In this document: positions 37,566-46,669 of the stretch, piece after piece
Layout: every line of letters starts with the position of its first letter
How positions within the stretch are numbered: the stretch's first letter is position 1
DNA from: JAENVU01 sp963801105
Lineage (GTDB): Bacteria > Actinomycetota > Acidimicrobiia > IMCC26256 > JAENVU01
NCBI GenBank assembly: GCA_963801105.1
Contig: CAWDDH010000003.1
Coordinates: 2,666,001 to 2,730,000 of the forward strand
Length of the DNA stretch: 64,000 bases
Reading direction: 5' to 3'
Notes under the pieces: generated by a model
Databases searched by the model: none
What the model was told of the DNA's origin: nothing
What the model saw: the letters and a program-made list of their open reading frames with translations, nothing else
Made by a program: the position numbers and the translations under genes

Positions 37566-39605
37566 TCAGTCCGGGAAGACGTCGAGCCAGATGCGCCGGC
37601 CGTCGCGGCCGATGACCCCCCGGGTCTGGGTGGACGGTGCGGTCTCGGCCTGGCCGTGGAGGTCCATCCACCGCCACTCGCGACCGTTCACCGTGATCAT
37701 GTGGCCGTCGACCGCGATGCCGCGCGCCCCGGGACCGGGGACGAAGATGTTGGTGGGTCCGGTGCACGCCTGGCCACCCTCACCCAGTGGGCTGCGGTGG
37801 TGGGTGCCGTCGACCCAGACGTAGCGCCCGGTCGCGATGCGGTCGCGCGTGGAGGGCAGAAGCGCCGCGAGGTGCGTGGCGGCGATGCCCCCGGCGTCGT
37901 CGGCCGCCGCCTCCCCGTCGTCGGAGTGGCCACACCCGAACCGGTCGGTGTCGTCGGCACCGTCGAGGCTGCGGGGCACGCCGACCGCGTTGGTCTTCGG
38001 GAAGAGGTAGCCGACCATGTCCTCGCCGATCCCCTCGACGAACCGGTAGCGCTGGGAGAGCTTCGCCATGATCCAGGGCGGCGGGCTCCCGCCGTCGGGC
38101 ACGGCCTGGTCGGCCGGACCGCCGAAGCTGCGGGCGTAGGTGTACGGGAACAGCTCCCCCGGCGCGGACACGAAGTCGGCGTCGCCGATGCGGTACCAGG
38201 CCACCTCGGTCCGGAACTGGTTCGCGATCACGAGTGGATCGGCGGCGCCGGTCGCGTTGCGCGCGAGCTTCACGCCGTCGAGGTAGCCGTCCTTGCCCGG
38301 GATCACACCGAACGCGCCGCCGAGCGCGAACAGCGCGTTCTCGAGCGGCATGAAGAACGTGTCGCGCCGGTATCGGATCGTGTCGCTCGCCGACCACCGC
38401 CCCGTCGCGACCGCCCACGCGGCCCAGCGGGCGATCGTCTCGCCGCGTGCCTGCGTGGACGAGTGGTAGCCGTAAGGCGCGCGCGTCGCGTCGTTGGCGT
38501 AGATCGTGCGGCAGCCCCCGTTGCCGGTCGAGGAGTACAGGCTCGTCGGCGTGTGGTCACGGGCCGTCGGGTACACCTGGGGCATCTCGACCGAGCCGAC
38601 CGAGCCGGCCATCGTCATCGCCATCCCTCCGAACCAGCCCTCGAGCAGGCTGCGCGTGAAGTGGGGCCAGTCCGACGACAGGTGGAGGCGGTCCTGGCTG
38701 TCGTTCGAGAAGCCGAGCTCTTCGGCGTGGATGCCGTAGTTCACGAGCGTGGCGATCGTGCGACCGTCCGGGCGGACCGCCTGCATGACGCCGACGGACT
38801 CGTCGGCCACGAACGGGTACGACGACCAGCAGGTCGTGAGGTTCGCCGGGCGGACGGATCCGAACCGGATCGCGGCGCGCCGGGTGTGCGCGGCCGCCTG
38901 CTCGATCGAGCGCGCGCTGCGCTCGATCAGGAACTCGACGTAGAACGGGTCCACCCCCGAAGTCAGCTCATCCGGACCGGTGATCCCGATCGTGTCGGGT
39001 GCGGACTCGTCGTGGGTCGAGCTGAAGAACATCTCGTCGAGGCGGACGCCGTCGGCGCGGACCTTCGCCCGGACGCGATCCCAGTACTCCTTGAAGACGC
39101 CTTCGTTGTCGACGCTGGTGATCGACACACGGCGGTCTCCGTTGTCGACCACGATCGTCCGGGCCCAGAGCGCGTCGAGCACGGCGGTCGGGCGCCGGTC
39201 GCAGCAGTTGCCGCCGCCGAGGTAGATCCCGTCCCAACGGCCATCGGGCGGAGCCACCGTGCCGTCCACCCGGGTGACCGGGCAGTCCTGGTACGGCTCC
39301 CCCGCGTCCCAGCGCTGGTTGGCGTTGGTGTCCTGGTACGGCTCTTCGAGGGTGAGCAGATGCGCGCCGGTGTAGGACGCGGGTGCCGCGCAGTGCGCGG
39401 GGTCGGCGACACCCGGACCGGCCGCAGGCGGTGTGATGTCCACGGCGGCCGCGCCCACACGGAAGTCCGTGCGCGGACGGTGGCGGCCGTGCGCCCCGCC
39501 GTTCCCGTGCCGGTCGTGGGCGCCGGCAGTCACCGCGGTGAGCGGCACCACCAACGCCACGACGAGGAGGAGCAGGACCGTACGTCGGGTCGTTGTTCGC
39601 CACAT
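37566..39605 (-). CDS. Secreted neutral-ceramidase-like protein
   Basis: This 679-residue protein has a Sec signal peptide (TTRRTVLLLLVVALVVPLTAV, cleavage near AGA), a His-rich stretch, then FRVGAAAVDITPPAAGPG, the start of the neutral/alkaline ceramidase fold. SSTHDESAPD, NYGIHAEELGF and ISCx-like zinc-site histidines fit that metalloenzyme family, but the canonical ceramidase Ser motif is not evident to me. It is expected outside the cell; ceramide is unlikely to be its native substrate in an actinobacterium. It interrupts the arc-dop order of mycobacteria. Confidence 0.72.
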   Translation of the reverse strand: MWRTTTRRTVLLLLVVALVVPLTAVTAGAHDRHGNGGAHGRHRPRTDFRVGAAAVDITPPAAGPGVADPAHCAAPASYTGAHLLTLEEPYQDTNANQRWDAGEPYQDCPVTRVDGTVAPPDGRWDGIYLGGGNCCDRRPTAVLDALWARTIVVDNGDRRVSITSVDNEGVFKEYWDRVRAKVRADGVRLDEMFFSSTHDESAPDTIGITGPDELTSGVDPFYVEFLIERSARSIEQAAAHTRRAAIRFGSVRPANLTTCWSSYPFVADESVGVMQAVRPDGRTIATLVNYGIHAEELGFSNDSQDRLHLSSDWPHFTRSLLEGWFGGMAMTMAGSVGSVEMPQVYPTARDHTPTSLYSSTGNGGCRTIYANDATRAPYGYHSSTQARGETIARWAAWAVATGRWSASDTIRYRRDTFFMPLENALFALGGAFGVIPGKDGYLDGVKLARNATGAADPLVIANQFRTEVAWYRIGDADFVSAPGELFPYTYARSFGGPADQAVPDGGSPPPWIMAKLSQRYRFVEGIGEDMVGYLFPKTNAVGVPRSLDGADDTDRFGCGHSDDGEAAADDAGGIAATHLAALLPSTRDRIATGRYVWVDGTHHRSPLGEGGQACTGPTNIFVPGPGARGIAVDGHMITVNGREWRWMDLHGQAETAPSTQTRGVIGRDGRRIWLDVFPD

Positions 39606-39688
39606 CTCCGTCAGGCTACGGACGACTGCCGTCGTCCGCCACCGTGACGCCCGGGCGTTCGCGACGACCGCGCCGGTGACGCGTGTCG

Positions 39689-41449
39689 CTACAGGTACTG
39701 CCCGGTGGTCACGCGCTCGATCTGGCGGCCGCCGCCGTCGTCCTCGCCGCCCTTCTGCAGGAGCGTGCGGACGAAGACGATGCGCTCACCCTTCTTACCC
39801 GAGATCTTCGCCCAGTCGTCCGGGTTCGTCGTGTTGGGCAGGTCCTCGTGCTCGCGGTACTCCTGCTTGATCGAGTCGAGGAGATCCTGGGTGCAGATGC
39901 CCCGGCTCCCGCCGGCGATCGTCCGCTTGATCGCGAGCTTCTTGGCGCGGCGCACGACGTTCTCGATCATGGCGCCGGACGAGAAGTCCTTGAAGAAGAG
40001 GATCTCCTTGTCGCCGTTCTGGTAGGTCACCTCGAGGAACCGGTTGGCGTCGTCGGTCGCGTACATCGCGTCGACCGCGACGTCGATCATGCGCGTGACC
40101 GCAGCGGCGGCGTCGCCGTCGAAGTGCTTCGTCTCGTCATCGGCGATCGGCAACGTGGGGACGAGGTACTGGGCGAAGATCTGCTTCGCGGAGTCCTCGT
40201 TCGGCCGCTCGATCTTGATCTTCACGTCGAGCCGGCCGGGGCGCAGGATCGCGGGGTCGATGAGGTCCTCGCGGTTCGACGCGCCGATCACGATCACGTT
40301 CTTCAGGCTCTCGACCCCGTCGATCTCCGCGAGGAGCTGCGGCACGATCGTGGACTCGATGTCGGAGCTGATCCCGGTGCCGCGGGTGCGGAACAGGGAG
40401 TCCATCTCGTCGAAGAACACGATGACCGGCACGCCCTCCTCACTCTTCTCGCGAGCGCGCTCGAAGATGAGCCGGATCTGACGCTCGGTCTCGCCGACGT
40501 ACTTGTTGAGCAGCTCGGGTCCCTTGATGTTGAGGAAGTACGAGCGTGTCTTGTCGTTGCCGGTCTTCTCCGCGACCCGCTGCGCGAGCGAGTTCGCGAC
40601 GGCCTTGGCGATGAGCGTCTTGCCGCAGCCGGGCGGGCCGTAGAGCAGGATCCCCTTCGGGGGCTGGAGCTCGTGCTCGTGGAACAGCTCGGCGTGCAGG
40701 TAGGGCAGCTCGACGGCGTCCTGGATCTGGTCGATCTGGGCGTCGAGACCCCCGACGTCGGCGTAGGTGATGTCGGGCACCTCCTCGAGGACGAGCTCCT
40801 CGACCTCGGGGCGCGGGATCCGCTCGACGAGGAGGCCCGAGCGGGAGTCGACGAGCACGTGCTCGCCCGCGCGCAGCTTGACGCCGATGAGTGGGTCGGC
40901 CAGCTCGGCGATGCGCTCTTCGTCGGCCCGGCCCAGGATCAGGGCGCGCCGACCGTCCTCGAGCAGCTCCTTGAAGACCACGACCTCGCCCTGGCCGTCG
41001 CCGGAGCGGGCCAGCACGACGCTGAGCGACTCGTTGAGCACGACCTCCTGGCCGCGCGTCAGGCTCTCGGACTCGAGCTCGGGGTGGATCGAGACGCGCA
41101 TCTTGCGGCCGGCGGTGAAGACGTCCACCGTGCCGTCCTCGTTGGACCCGAGGAAGGTGCCATAGCCCGACGGGGGCATGGTCAGCTTCTCGACCTCCTC
41201 GCGCAGCGCCGCGATGTGCTCGCGCGCCTCGCGCAGGGTGGCGGAGAGCCGCTCGTTCTGGGAGACCGCCTGGGCGAGCTGGCCCTTGGTCTCCAGGATC
41301 CGCTCCTCGAGGGTGCGGACCCGCTTCGGTGCGTCCTGGAGCCTGCGCCGCAGGAGGACGATCTCCTCCTCGAGCGTCTTGACCTGGTCCTGGAGCTCGC
41401 CGACCTGGTGTTCGTACTCGGCGAGGCGTCGGTCGTGTTCGGCCACCAC
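39689..41449 (-). CDS. arc: Proteasome-associated AAA+ ATPase Arc/Mpa
   Basis: The 586-residue ring ATPase unfolds pupylated proteins. An N-terminal coiled coil (about 5-90) binds Pup; two OB domains (about 95-215) follow, then the AAA domain with Walker A GPPGCGKT (271-278) and Walker B IVFFDEMDSLF. The C-terminus GQYL is the penultimate-Tyr tail that opens the 20S gate. The GTG at 41449 is preceded by GGAGGAGG, a strong ribosome site. It lies about 2 kb from dop and 4 kb from prcB. Confidence 0.97.
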   Translation of the reverse strand: MVAEHDRRLAEYEHQVGELQDQVKTLEEEIVLLRRRLQDAPKRVRTLEERILETKGQLAQAVSQNERLSATLREAREHIAALREEVEKLTMPPSGYGTFLGSNEDGTVDVFTAGRKMRVSIHPELESESLTRGQEVVLNESLSVVLARSGDGQGEVVVFKELLEDGRRALILGRADEERIAELADPLIGVKLRAGEHVLVDSRSGLLVERIPRPEVEELVLEEVPDITYADVGGLDAQIDQIQDAVELPYLHAELFHEHELQPPKGILLYGPPGCGKTLIAKAVANSLAQRVAEKTGNDKTRSYFLNIKGPELLNKYVGETERQIRLIFERAREKSEEGVPVIVFFDEMDSLFRTRGTGISSDIESTIVPQLLAEIDGVESLKNVIVIGASNREDLIDPAILRPGRLDVKIKIERPNEDSAKQIFAQYLVPTLPIADDETKHFDGDAAAAVTRMIDVAVDAMYATDDANRFLEVTYQNGDKEILFFKDFSSGAMIENVVRRAKKLAIKRTIAGGSRGICTQDLLDSIKQEYREHEDLPNTTNPDDWAKISGKKGERIVFVRTLLQKGGEDDGGGRQIERVTTGQYL

Positions 41450-41594
41450 GATGCCTCCTCCTTCCGCCGGCCGCCGTACGGCGGCGCTCGTCGCGCACCC
41501 TACCCACCGTCCGGGGGCCCGATGGGCATTTTCCTCGCGGTCGCGGGGTAAATTGCCGCAAGCGCCGAGGGACGCCGGTACGCTCCCATCGGTA

Positions 41595-41626
41595 GGAACG
41601 GGCTCAGGGTTGACCGCTTCCGTTCC
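41595..41626. promoter_or_regulatory. Inverted repeat in the arc-ferredoxin divergent promoter region
   Basis: GGAACGG (41595-41601) and CCGTTCC (41620-41626) are perfect 7-bp arms separated by 18 nt. They lie between the divergent arc and ferredoxin genes, 44 nt before the ferredoxin start. They could be an operator or a hairpin in the ferredoxin leader. Confidence 0.3.
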
Positions 41627-41669
41627 GAGGATCCCCCAACAACTACCGACCCACGAGGTGAGGCCCAGG

Positions 41670-41906
41670 ATGAAGGTCTGGATCGATCAGGACCTGTGCA
41701 CCGGCGACGGTCTGTGTGAGGAGATCGCGCCCAGCGTGTTCACGCTGCTCGACGACGGTCTCGCCTACGTCAAGGAAGGCGACAAGGTCTTCAGCGAGCC
41801 CGGTGGGGCCGACGGTCTCGCGAACATCCCCGACGGGATGCTCGAAGCGACCATCGAGTCCGCCGAGGAGTGCCCCGGGGAGTGCATCTTCATCGAGGTC
41901 GAGTAG
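41670..41906 (+). CDS. Single-cluster ferredoxin (3Fe-4S or 4Fe-4S)
   Basis: This 78-residue ferredoxin has Cys10-x5-Cys16 and Cys68-PGE-Cys72. Actinobacterial 3Fe-4S ferredoxins show C-x5-C then a single CP; here the middle CxxC Cys is missing as in those, and Cys72 is one extra. The sequence opens VWIDQDLCTGDGLCEEIAP as in P450-type ferredoxins. No redox partner gene is adjacent. A short in-between AGG ribosome site is present. Confidence 0.85.
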   Translation: MKVWIDQDLCTGDGLCEEIAPSVFTLLDDGLAYVKEGDKVFSEPGGADGLANIPDGMLEATIESAEECPGECIFIEVE

Positions 41907-41948
41907 GCCCCGGACCACGGATCGGGACGAACGGAGAGGAGGGCGGCA

Positions 41949-42014
41949 TGCAACGGGAGAAATCAGAACCTCCGAGTAGCAACGGCCGCGCCTCCCGCCG
42001 ACTCAGCGCCTGAT
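41949..42014 (+). CDS. Possible 21-residue leader peptide before the PRC/MgtE-N gene
   Basis: AGAGGAGGG (41935-41943) is a strong ribosome site for ATG 41949. The product reads MQREKSEPPSSNGRASRRLS plus Ala. It uses several A/T-ending codons (TCA, AGT, AAA, CCT) that are rare in this window, and contains an acidic-Pro-Pro stretch. It precedes a candidate Mg/metal sensor gene by 92 nt. Proline-rich Mg-responsive leader peptides are known in enterobacteria (mgtL). This link is only an idea. Confidence 0.25.
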
Positions 42015-42106
42015 CTCGACGACCTGAGCCCGACGGGACGGTGCGACCCGCCCCGTCCCCCGCCCGTCCTCGCCGCCGCCCGCCGGCGCGTCGAAGGAGG
42101 TGTGTC

Positions 42107-43456
42107 ATGGCTCGTCGTCCTCCGATCCCCACCCCGGCCGCGTTCCGCCGCCGCCGGGAGCACCGCACCCAGCGTCTTCTCGCCAACCGCGCCGTCGCCG
42201 AGGCGCTCGTCTCCACTGCCGCGCTCGTCGGGCGCGCGGTCTCGGACCAGCGCGGCGCCGAGGTCGGCCGGGTCGTGGACCTCGTCGTGCGCTGGCAGGG
42301 CGAGGACTACCCGCCCGTGACCGGGATCGTCATGCGCGTCGGTCGCCGGCGGGCCTTCGTGTCGATCGACCAGGTCGCCGAGATCGCGACCGATCGCATC
42401 ACGCTCGCGTCGGTCCGACTGGACCTGCGCGACTTCGAGCGTCGCGAGGGCGAGGTCGTGCTCAACCGCGACGTCGTGGACCACCAGCTGGTCGACGTCG
42501 ACGGTCGGCGCGTCGTCCGGGCCTCGGACCTGTACCTCGCCCACGTGATGGGCGAGTACCGACTCGTCGGCGTGGACGTCGGCTTCCAGACTCTCATGCG
42601 CCGGCTCGGGCCGACCCGCTGGCGCGTCCGGCCCACGCCCGAGCGGGTCATCGACTGGGCCGCGATCCAGTCCTTCGGCGCGCAGGGCCCGACGCGGCGG
42701 GGGCCCATGCGCCTCCACGCGCCGAACCAGGCGCTGCGGCGGCTGCGTCCCGCGGAGCTGGCCGACCTGCTCGAAGAGCTCGGTCGGGACGAGCGCCAGG
42801 AGCTGCTCCGCCAGCTCGACAGCGAGACCGCGGCCGACGCGCTGGAGGAGATGGACCGCGAGGAGCTCGGCGCGCTCCTGCGCGAGTCCGATCGTGACCA
42901 CGCGGCCGAGCTGCTCGCGGGCATGGAGCCGGACGAGGCGGCCGACGCGCTGCGCGACCTGGAGCCCGACGAGGCCGAGGAGCTCCTGGCGGTGATGCCC
43001 GCCGAGCGCTCCGGTCCCCTCCGTGCGCTGCTGCTCTACCGGGAGGGCACCGCGGGCGGACTGATGACGACGAGCCTGGTCCTCGTGCGCCCCGACCACT
43101 CCGTCGGGGAGGTGCGCCGCATCCTGCGCGCCGAGTCGGAGCACCAGGACGACGTCGACGCGGTGATCATCGTGGACGACGACGGCCGGGTCATGCACGA
43201 CCTCGGTCTCTTCGAGCTGCTCGTCGCATCGAGCAACGACATGGTGATCGACGTCGCCGGTCCGCCGGAGCCGACCACGGTCTCGCCCGACGCCTCACTG
43301 GACGACGTGATCGAGCAATTCGTGGATTCCCGGGGGTCGTCGTTGCTGGTCGTCGACGACCACGGCCGGCCAGTCGGGCGCATCCTGGGGGACGATCTCG
43401 TCGACGCACTCGTGCCCGATCGGGGGCGGGTCCGCTTCCCGCGCCTCTTCGGCTGA
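42107..43456 (+). CDS. Soluble PRC-barrel/MgtE-N/CBS-domain protein
   Basis: This 449-residue protein has a PRC-barrel-like first part (about 35-175: SDQRGAEVGRVVDLVV, DLYLAHVMGEYRLVGVDVGF) and an MgtE N-terminal superhelix (about 200-310: repeated LEEL-GRDE and DEAADALRDLEPDEAEELL segments). A CBS pair follows (about 315-449). This equals the cytosolic Mg-sensing part of MgtE channels, but no membrane domain follows. The gene is 14 nt upstream of an Nramp-related transporter, so it probably gates or senses for it. AAGGAGGT (42094-42101) is a near-perfect ribosome site. Confidence 0.85.
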   Translation: MARRPPIPTPAAFRRRREHRTQRLLANRAVAEALVSTAALVGRAVSDQRGAEVGRVVDLVVRWQGEDYPPVTGIVMRVGRRRAFVSIDQVAEIATDRITLASVRLDLRDFERREGEVVLNRDVVDHQLVDVDGRRVVRASDLYLAHVMGEYRLVGVDVGFQTLMRRLGPTRWRVRPTPERVIDWAAIQSFGAQGPTRRGPMRLHAPNQALRRLRPAELADLLEELGRDERQELLRQLDSETAADALEEMDREELGALLRESDRDHAAELLAGMEPDEAADALRDLEPDEAEELLAVMPAERSGPLRALLLYREGTAGGLMTTSLVLVRPDHSVGEVRRILRAESEHQDDVDAVIIVDDDGRVMHDLGLFELLVASSNDMVIDVAGPPEPTTVSPDASLDDVIEQFVDSRGSSLLVVDDHGRPVGRILGDDLVDALVPDRGRVRFPRLFG

Positions 43457-43470
43457 TGAGCTGAGGGCCC

Positions 43471-44739
43471 GTGAGCCTCCTGCCCGCTTCCCCACCGCCG
43501 CCCCGTCGGCGTCGTTTCGTCCGTCCCGCCGCGCTCCTCGTGGTGCTCGGGCCCGGGCTGATCGCCGCGAACGCGGGCAACGACGCGGGTGGGATCGCGA
43601 CCTACGCGTCGGCGGGCTCGCAGTACGGGTACCGCCCGCTCTTCATCGGAGTGTTGATCATCGCCGCGCTCGTGGCGGTGCAGGAGATGTCGGCACGGCT
43701 CGGGGCCTTCAGCGGCGAGGGCCTCATGTCACTCGTGCGCGAGGAGTTCTCGCTGCGCATCGGCGCGTTCGTCGTCGTGTGCCTCCTCGTCGCCAACCTC
43801 GGGCTCGTCGTCTCCGAGTTCGCCGGGATCGGCGCGGCGATGGAGATCTTCGGTGTCTCGCGCTACATCTCGGTGCCGATCGCCGCGGTCATGATCCTGA
43901 TGATCGTGCTGTTCGGCTCGTACAAGTGGGCCGAACGCGTGTTCCTCGGCCTGTCGCTCGTGTTCATCGCGTATCCGATCGCGATGTTTCTCGCCGGTCC
44001 GGATTGGGGCGAGGTCGCGAAGGACACGTTCCTCCCCCACTTCATCGGCGATCGCGACTTCCTGCTCCTCGCGGTCGCGCTCGTCGGTACGACGATCACG
44101 CCGTACATGCAGCTGTACCAGTCGGCGGCCGTCGCCGACCGCGGCATCGGGCCCGACGAGTACCCGCACGAGCGCATCGACGCGGTGGTGGGTTCGCTGT
44201 TCGCGGGGTTCGTGTTCCTCGCGGTGCTCATCTCCACGGCCGCGGTGATCGGACCCGGCGTGAAGCTGACTTCGGCCCAGCAGGCAGCGAAGGCGCTCGA
44301 ACCCGTCGCGGGGGCCGGCGCCGAGTACCTGTTCGCGATCGGCCTGCTCGGCGCGTCGATGCTCGCCGCCGCGATCGTGCCGCTGTCGACGGCCTACGGG
44401 CTCGCGGAGTCGGTCGGGGCCGAGCGCTCGGTCTCCTCCCGGTTCCGCGAGGCGCCGCTGTTCCTCGGGCTCTTCACCCTCCAGGTCGTGATCGGCGCGC
44501 TCGTCGCGTTGATCCCGGTCAACCTCATCGACCTGCTCGTCAGCATGCAGATCCTGAACGGGTTCATCACGCCGGTGATCCTGATCTTCCTGTTCGTGCT
44601 CACCAACCGCGCCAGCGCGGTCGGCCCGGCCGTGAACGGACCGCGGTTCAAGGTGTTCGCGTTCATCTGTGTGGTCGTGGTCTCGGTGCTCGCCGTCGCG
44701 ACGATCGGGGTGAGCGTCGTCGGCTGGTTCGGCGGCTAG
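43471..44739 (+). CDS. Nramp-related divalent metal transporter (possibly Mg)
   Basis: This 422-residue protein has about 11 membrane helices of the Nramp fold. In true Nramp (MntH) helix 1 carries DPGN and helix 6 carries MPH. Here helix 1 reads NAGNDAGG and helix 6 reads GTTITPYMQLYQ, so neither manganese motif is present. That resembles Nramp-related magnesium transporters. The preceding gene encodes an MgtE-type Mg sensor without a channel, which supports Mg2+ as substrate; manganese is not excluded. GTG 43471. The 3' end overlaps the convergent marP gene by 4 nt. Confidence 0.85.
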   Translation: MSLLPASPPPPRRRRFVRPAALLVVLGPGLIAANAGNDAGGIATYASAGSQYGYRPLFIGVLIIAALVAVQEMSARLGAFSGEGLMSLVREEFSLRIGAFVVVCLLVANLGLVVSEFAGIGAAMEIFGVSRYISVPIAAVMILMIVLFGSYKWAERVFLGLSLVFIAYPIAMFLAGPDWGEVAKDTFLPHFIGDRDFLLLAVALVGTTITPYMQLYQSAAVADRGIGPDEYPHERIDAVVGSLFAGFVFLAVLISTAAVIGPGVKLTSAQQAAKALEPVAGAGAEYLFAIGLLGASMLAAAIVPLSTAYGLAESVGAERSVSSRFREAPLFLGLFTLQVVIGALVALIPVNLIDLLVSMQILNGFITPVILIFLFVLTNRASAVGPAVNGPRFKVFAFICVVVVSVLAVATIGVSVVGWFGG

Positions 44740-45893
44740 TTCAGGCACTCACCCGTCGAGACCGTCTTCCCGGTCGGGCGGGCCTTGGCTGCGAACGGTC
44801 GGATCTCGTGGCTGCTCAACGCGAACGCCGTCGTGGCGCTGGCCGGGTCCACCGCGAAGACCATCGCCTGCACGCGCCCGTCGCCCCCGACCACGGGCGC
44901 ACCGGAGTCCCCCACGATGAGCCGCGCCGCCAGGCCGACGATGGAGGTGGTGATGGTGCCCGACCGCGTGATGTCCGAGCGCGGGGCGTCGATGCGCCGG
45001 GCGACCCGGGCGGGCGTCGCTCGCAGCTGCCCGCCGTTCGGGTGACCGAGCACCGACGCGACCGTGCCCAACCGGACGGGTCCGAACGACAGCGGTGGGA
45101 GGTGCGCCCCGTCCGCCGCGAGCACCGCGACGTCGTGCCGACCGTCGAAGACGACGACGCGGGCTGCGAGCTCGCGTCGGTCGCTCGTGACGACGTTCGT
45201 GTGGGACTCGCCGGCGACGACGTGCGCATTCGTGACCACGAGGTCGGGAGCGATGGCGAAGCCGGTGCCGGACAGGTGGAGATTGCAGGCGTTGCCGGTG
45301 ACCAGGACGACGGACCGGCTCGTACGCGCGTCGGCCGTCGGGCCGGCGTCGCCGTTGGGTGCGCGCCCGACCGACACGGTGTCCTTGAAGAGCGGGAAGG
45401 GCGCGTCCCCCATGAGGCGACCCAGGACGCGGGCCGCGCGCGGTTGGCGCGGCGCGTACTGGTCGACCAGGGCGACGAGCGCGGAGCCGCGGGTGGCGCG
45501 TGCGGTGACGCCCGGTGTCGAGCGCAGGGCCGGCAGGAGCAGCCACAGCAGCGCGAGCGCGCCGAGCGCGCCGAGGACGCCACCGGTGACGCGGTCGAGT
45601 GGCGTGGGCTCGGAGGTGAGCGACAGCTTCTCCCGCAGGGTGCGGCTCGCGAGGAGCCCGAACGTGTGACCGATGAGCGCCAACCCGATGAGGAGTGATG
45701 CGACCGCGAGGAGCCGGGTCCCGGGACTGGCGCCGGCCAGAGCCCGGGCCAGGCGGGGGGTGATCCTCAGCGCGAGCGTGAGCCCGATCGCCAGCCCGAG
45801 CCAGGACAAGGCCCGGACGACGAATCCGGTCCGCGTCCCGACGAGCCCGCCGACCGCCATCACGAGGATGACGATGAGGTCGAGCAGGTTCAT
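44736..45893 (-). CDS. marP: MarP-like membrane serine protease
   Basis: This 385-residue protein has four N-terminal membrane helices of the CvpA type (about 4-130) and an extracytoplasmic trypsin-like domain. The triad is present: His in TNAHVVAG, Asp in GRHDVAVL and Ser in VGDSGAPVVG. Two Cys, one in GNACN before the domain and one in GECLN at the C-terminus, match the disulfide pair that tunes MarP of M. tuberculosis, which protects against acid and oxidative stress. ATG 45893 overlaps the trmI stop. Confidence 0.88.
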   Translation of the reverse strand: MNLLDLIVILVMAVGGLVGTRTGFVVRALSWLGLAIGLTLALRITPRLARALAGASPGTRLLAVASLLIGLALIGHTFGLLASRTLREKLSLTSEPTPLDRVTGGVLGALGALALLWLLLPALRSTPGVTARATRGSALVALVDQYAPRQPRAARVLGRLMGDAPFPLFKDTVSVGRAPNGDAGPTADARTSRSVVLVTGNACNLHLSGTGFAIAPDLVVTNAHVVAGESHTNVVTSDRRELAARVVVFDGRHDVAVLAADGAHLPPLSFGPVRLGTVASVLGHPNGGQLRATPARVARRIDAPRSDITRSGTITTSIVGLAARLIVGDSGAPVVGGDGRVQAMVFAVDPASATTAFALSSHEIRPFAAKARPTGKTVSTGECLN

Positions 45894-46669
45894 CCGGGTG
45901 CGAGCTTGCGCGCGACCGTGAGGAATCCCGTGTGCGCCACCATCCGGTGGTCGGGGCGGACGGACTGACCGTCGACGTTCCAGCCGCGGTGCAGCACCTC
46001 GATCGTGTCGGCCATTCCGAACGCGGAGTCGGCGAGCGTCTCGCGCAGCGTCGAGACCTGCAGGATCGTCGGGAGGTAGGAGACGAGGATGCCGCCGGGG
46101 CGCAGCGCACGCTCGGCGTGCTTCACGACCTGCCACGGCTCGGGGAGGTCGAGGACGATGCGGTCGAGGTCGTCGAGCTCGATGCCCTCGTAGACGTCCC
46201 GGGTCTCGATCGTGAGCGGCAGGTCATCGCCGAGGAACGCCTGGATGTTGAGCCGGGCACGTGTGGCGAAGTCTTCGCGCAGCTCGTAGCCGGTGACATG
46301 GCCGGTCGGGCCGATCGCGCGCAGGAGCGTCATGGTCATCGCGCCCGACCCGACGCCGGATTCGAGGATCCGCGCCCCGGGGAAGATGTCGCCGAGCATC
46401 AGGATGGGTCCGAGGTCCTTCGGATAGATGACCTGGGCGCCACGGGGCATCTCGAGGACGAACTCCGAGAGTGTCGGTCGCAGCGCGAGCAGGGCCGCGC
46501 CCCGGGTGGTCCGGACCGTGACGCCCTCCTCCTGGCCGATCACGTTCGCGTGGTCGAGCACCCCGGCGTGGGTGTGGAACTCGCCCCCCTCGGTGAGCCG
46601 AATCAGGTGGCGGCGTCGCTTGCGATCGAGCAGGAGCACCTGTTCGCCGGCCTGGAACGGGCCGCGCAT
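45890..46669 (-). CDS. trmI: tRNA (adenine-N1)-methyltransferase TrmI
   Basis: This 259-residue enzyme has a small N-terminal barrel (about 1-60) and a Rossmann methyltransferase domain with the SAM loop ESGVGSGAMT, plus LDLPEPWQVV (motif IV) and YLPTILQV. It makes m1A58 in the tRNA T-loop. The mycobacterial orthologue Rv2118c is also near mpa. It follows ttuA by a one-base stop/start overlap, which joins two T-loop modifications in one operon. Confidence 0.93.
   Translation of the reverse strand: MRGPFQAGEQVLLLDRKRRRHLIRLTEGGEFHTHAGVLDHANVIGQEEGVTVRTTRGAALLALRPTLSEFVLEMPRGAQVIYPKDLGPILMLGDIFPGARILESGVGSGAMTMTLLRAIGPTGHVTGYELREDFATRARLNIQAFLGDDLPLTIETRDVYEGIELDDLDRIVLDLPEPWQVVKHAERALRPGGILVSYLPTILQVSTLRETLADSAFGMADTIEVLHRGWNVDGQSVRPDHRMVAHTGFLTVARKLAPG

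Noticed and set aside
41907..42106. M-box or other metal riboswitch before the MgtE-N gene
   Set aside because: The conserved M-box or yybP-ykoY sequence blocks are not found; only a weak stem and a short frame are seen.
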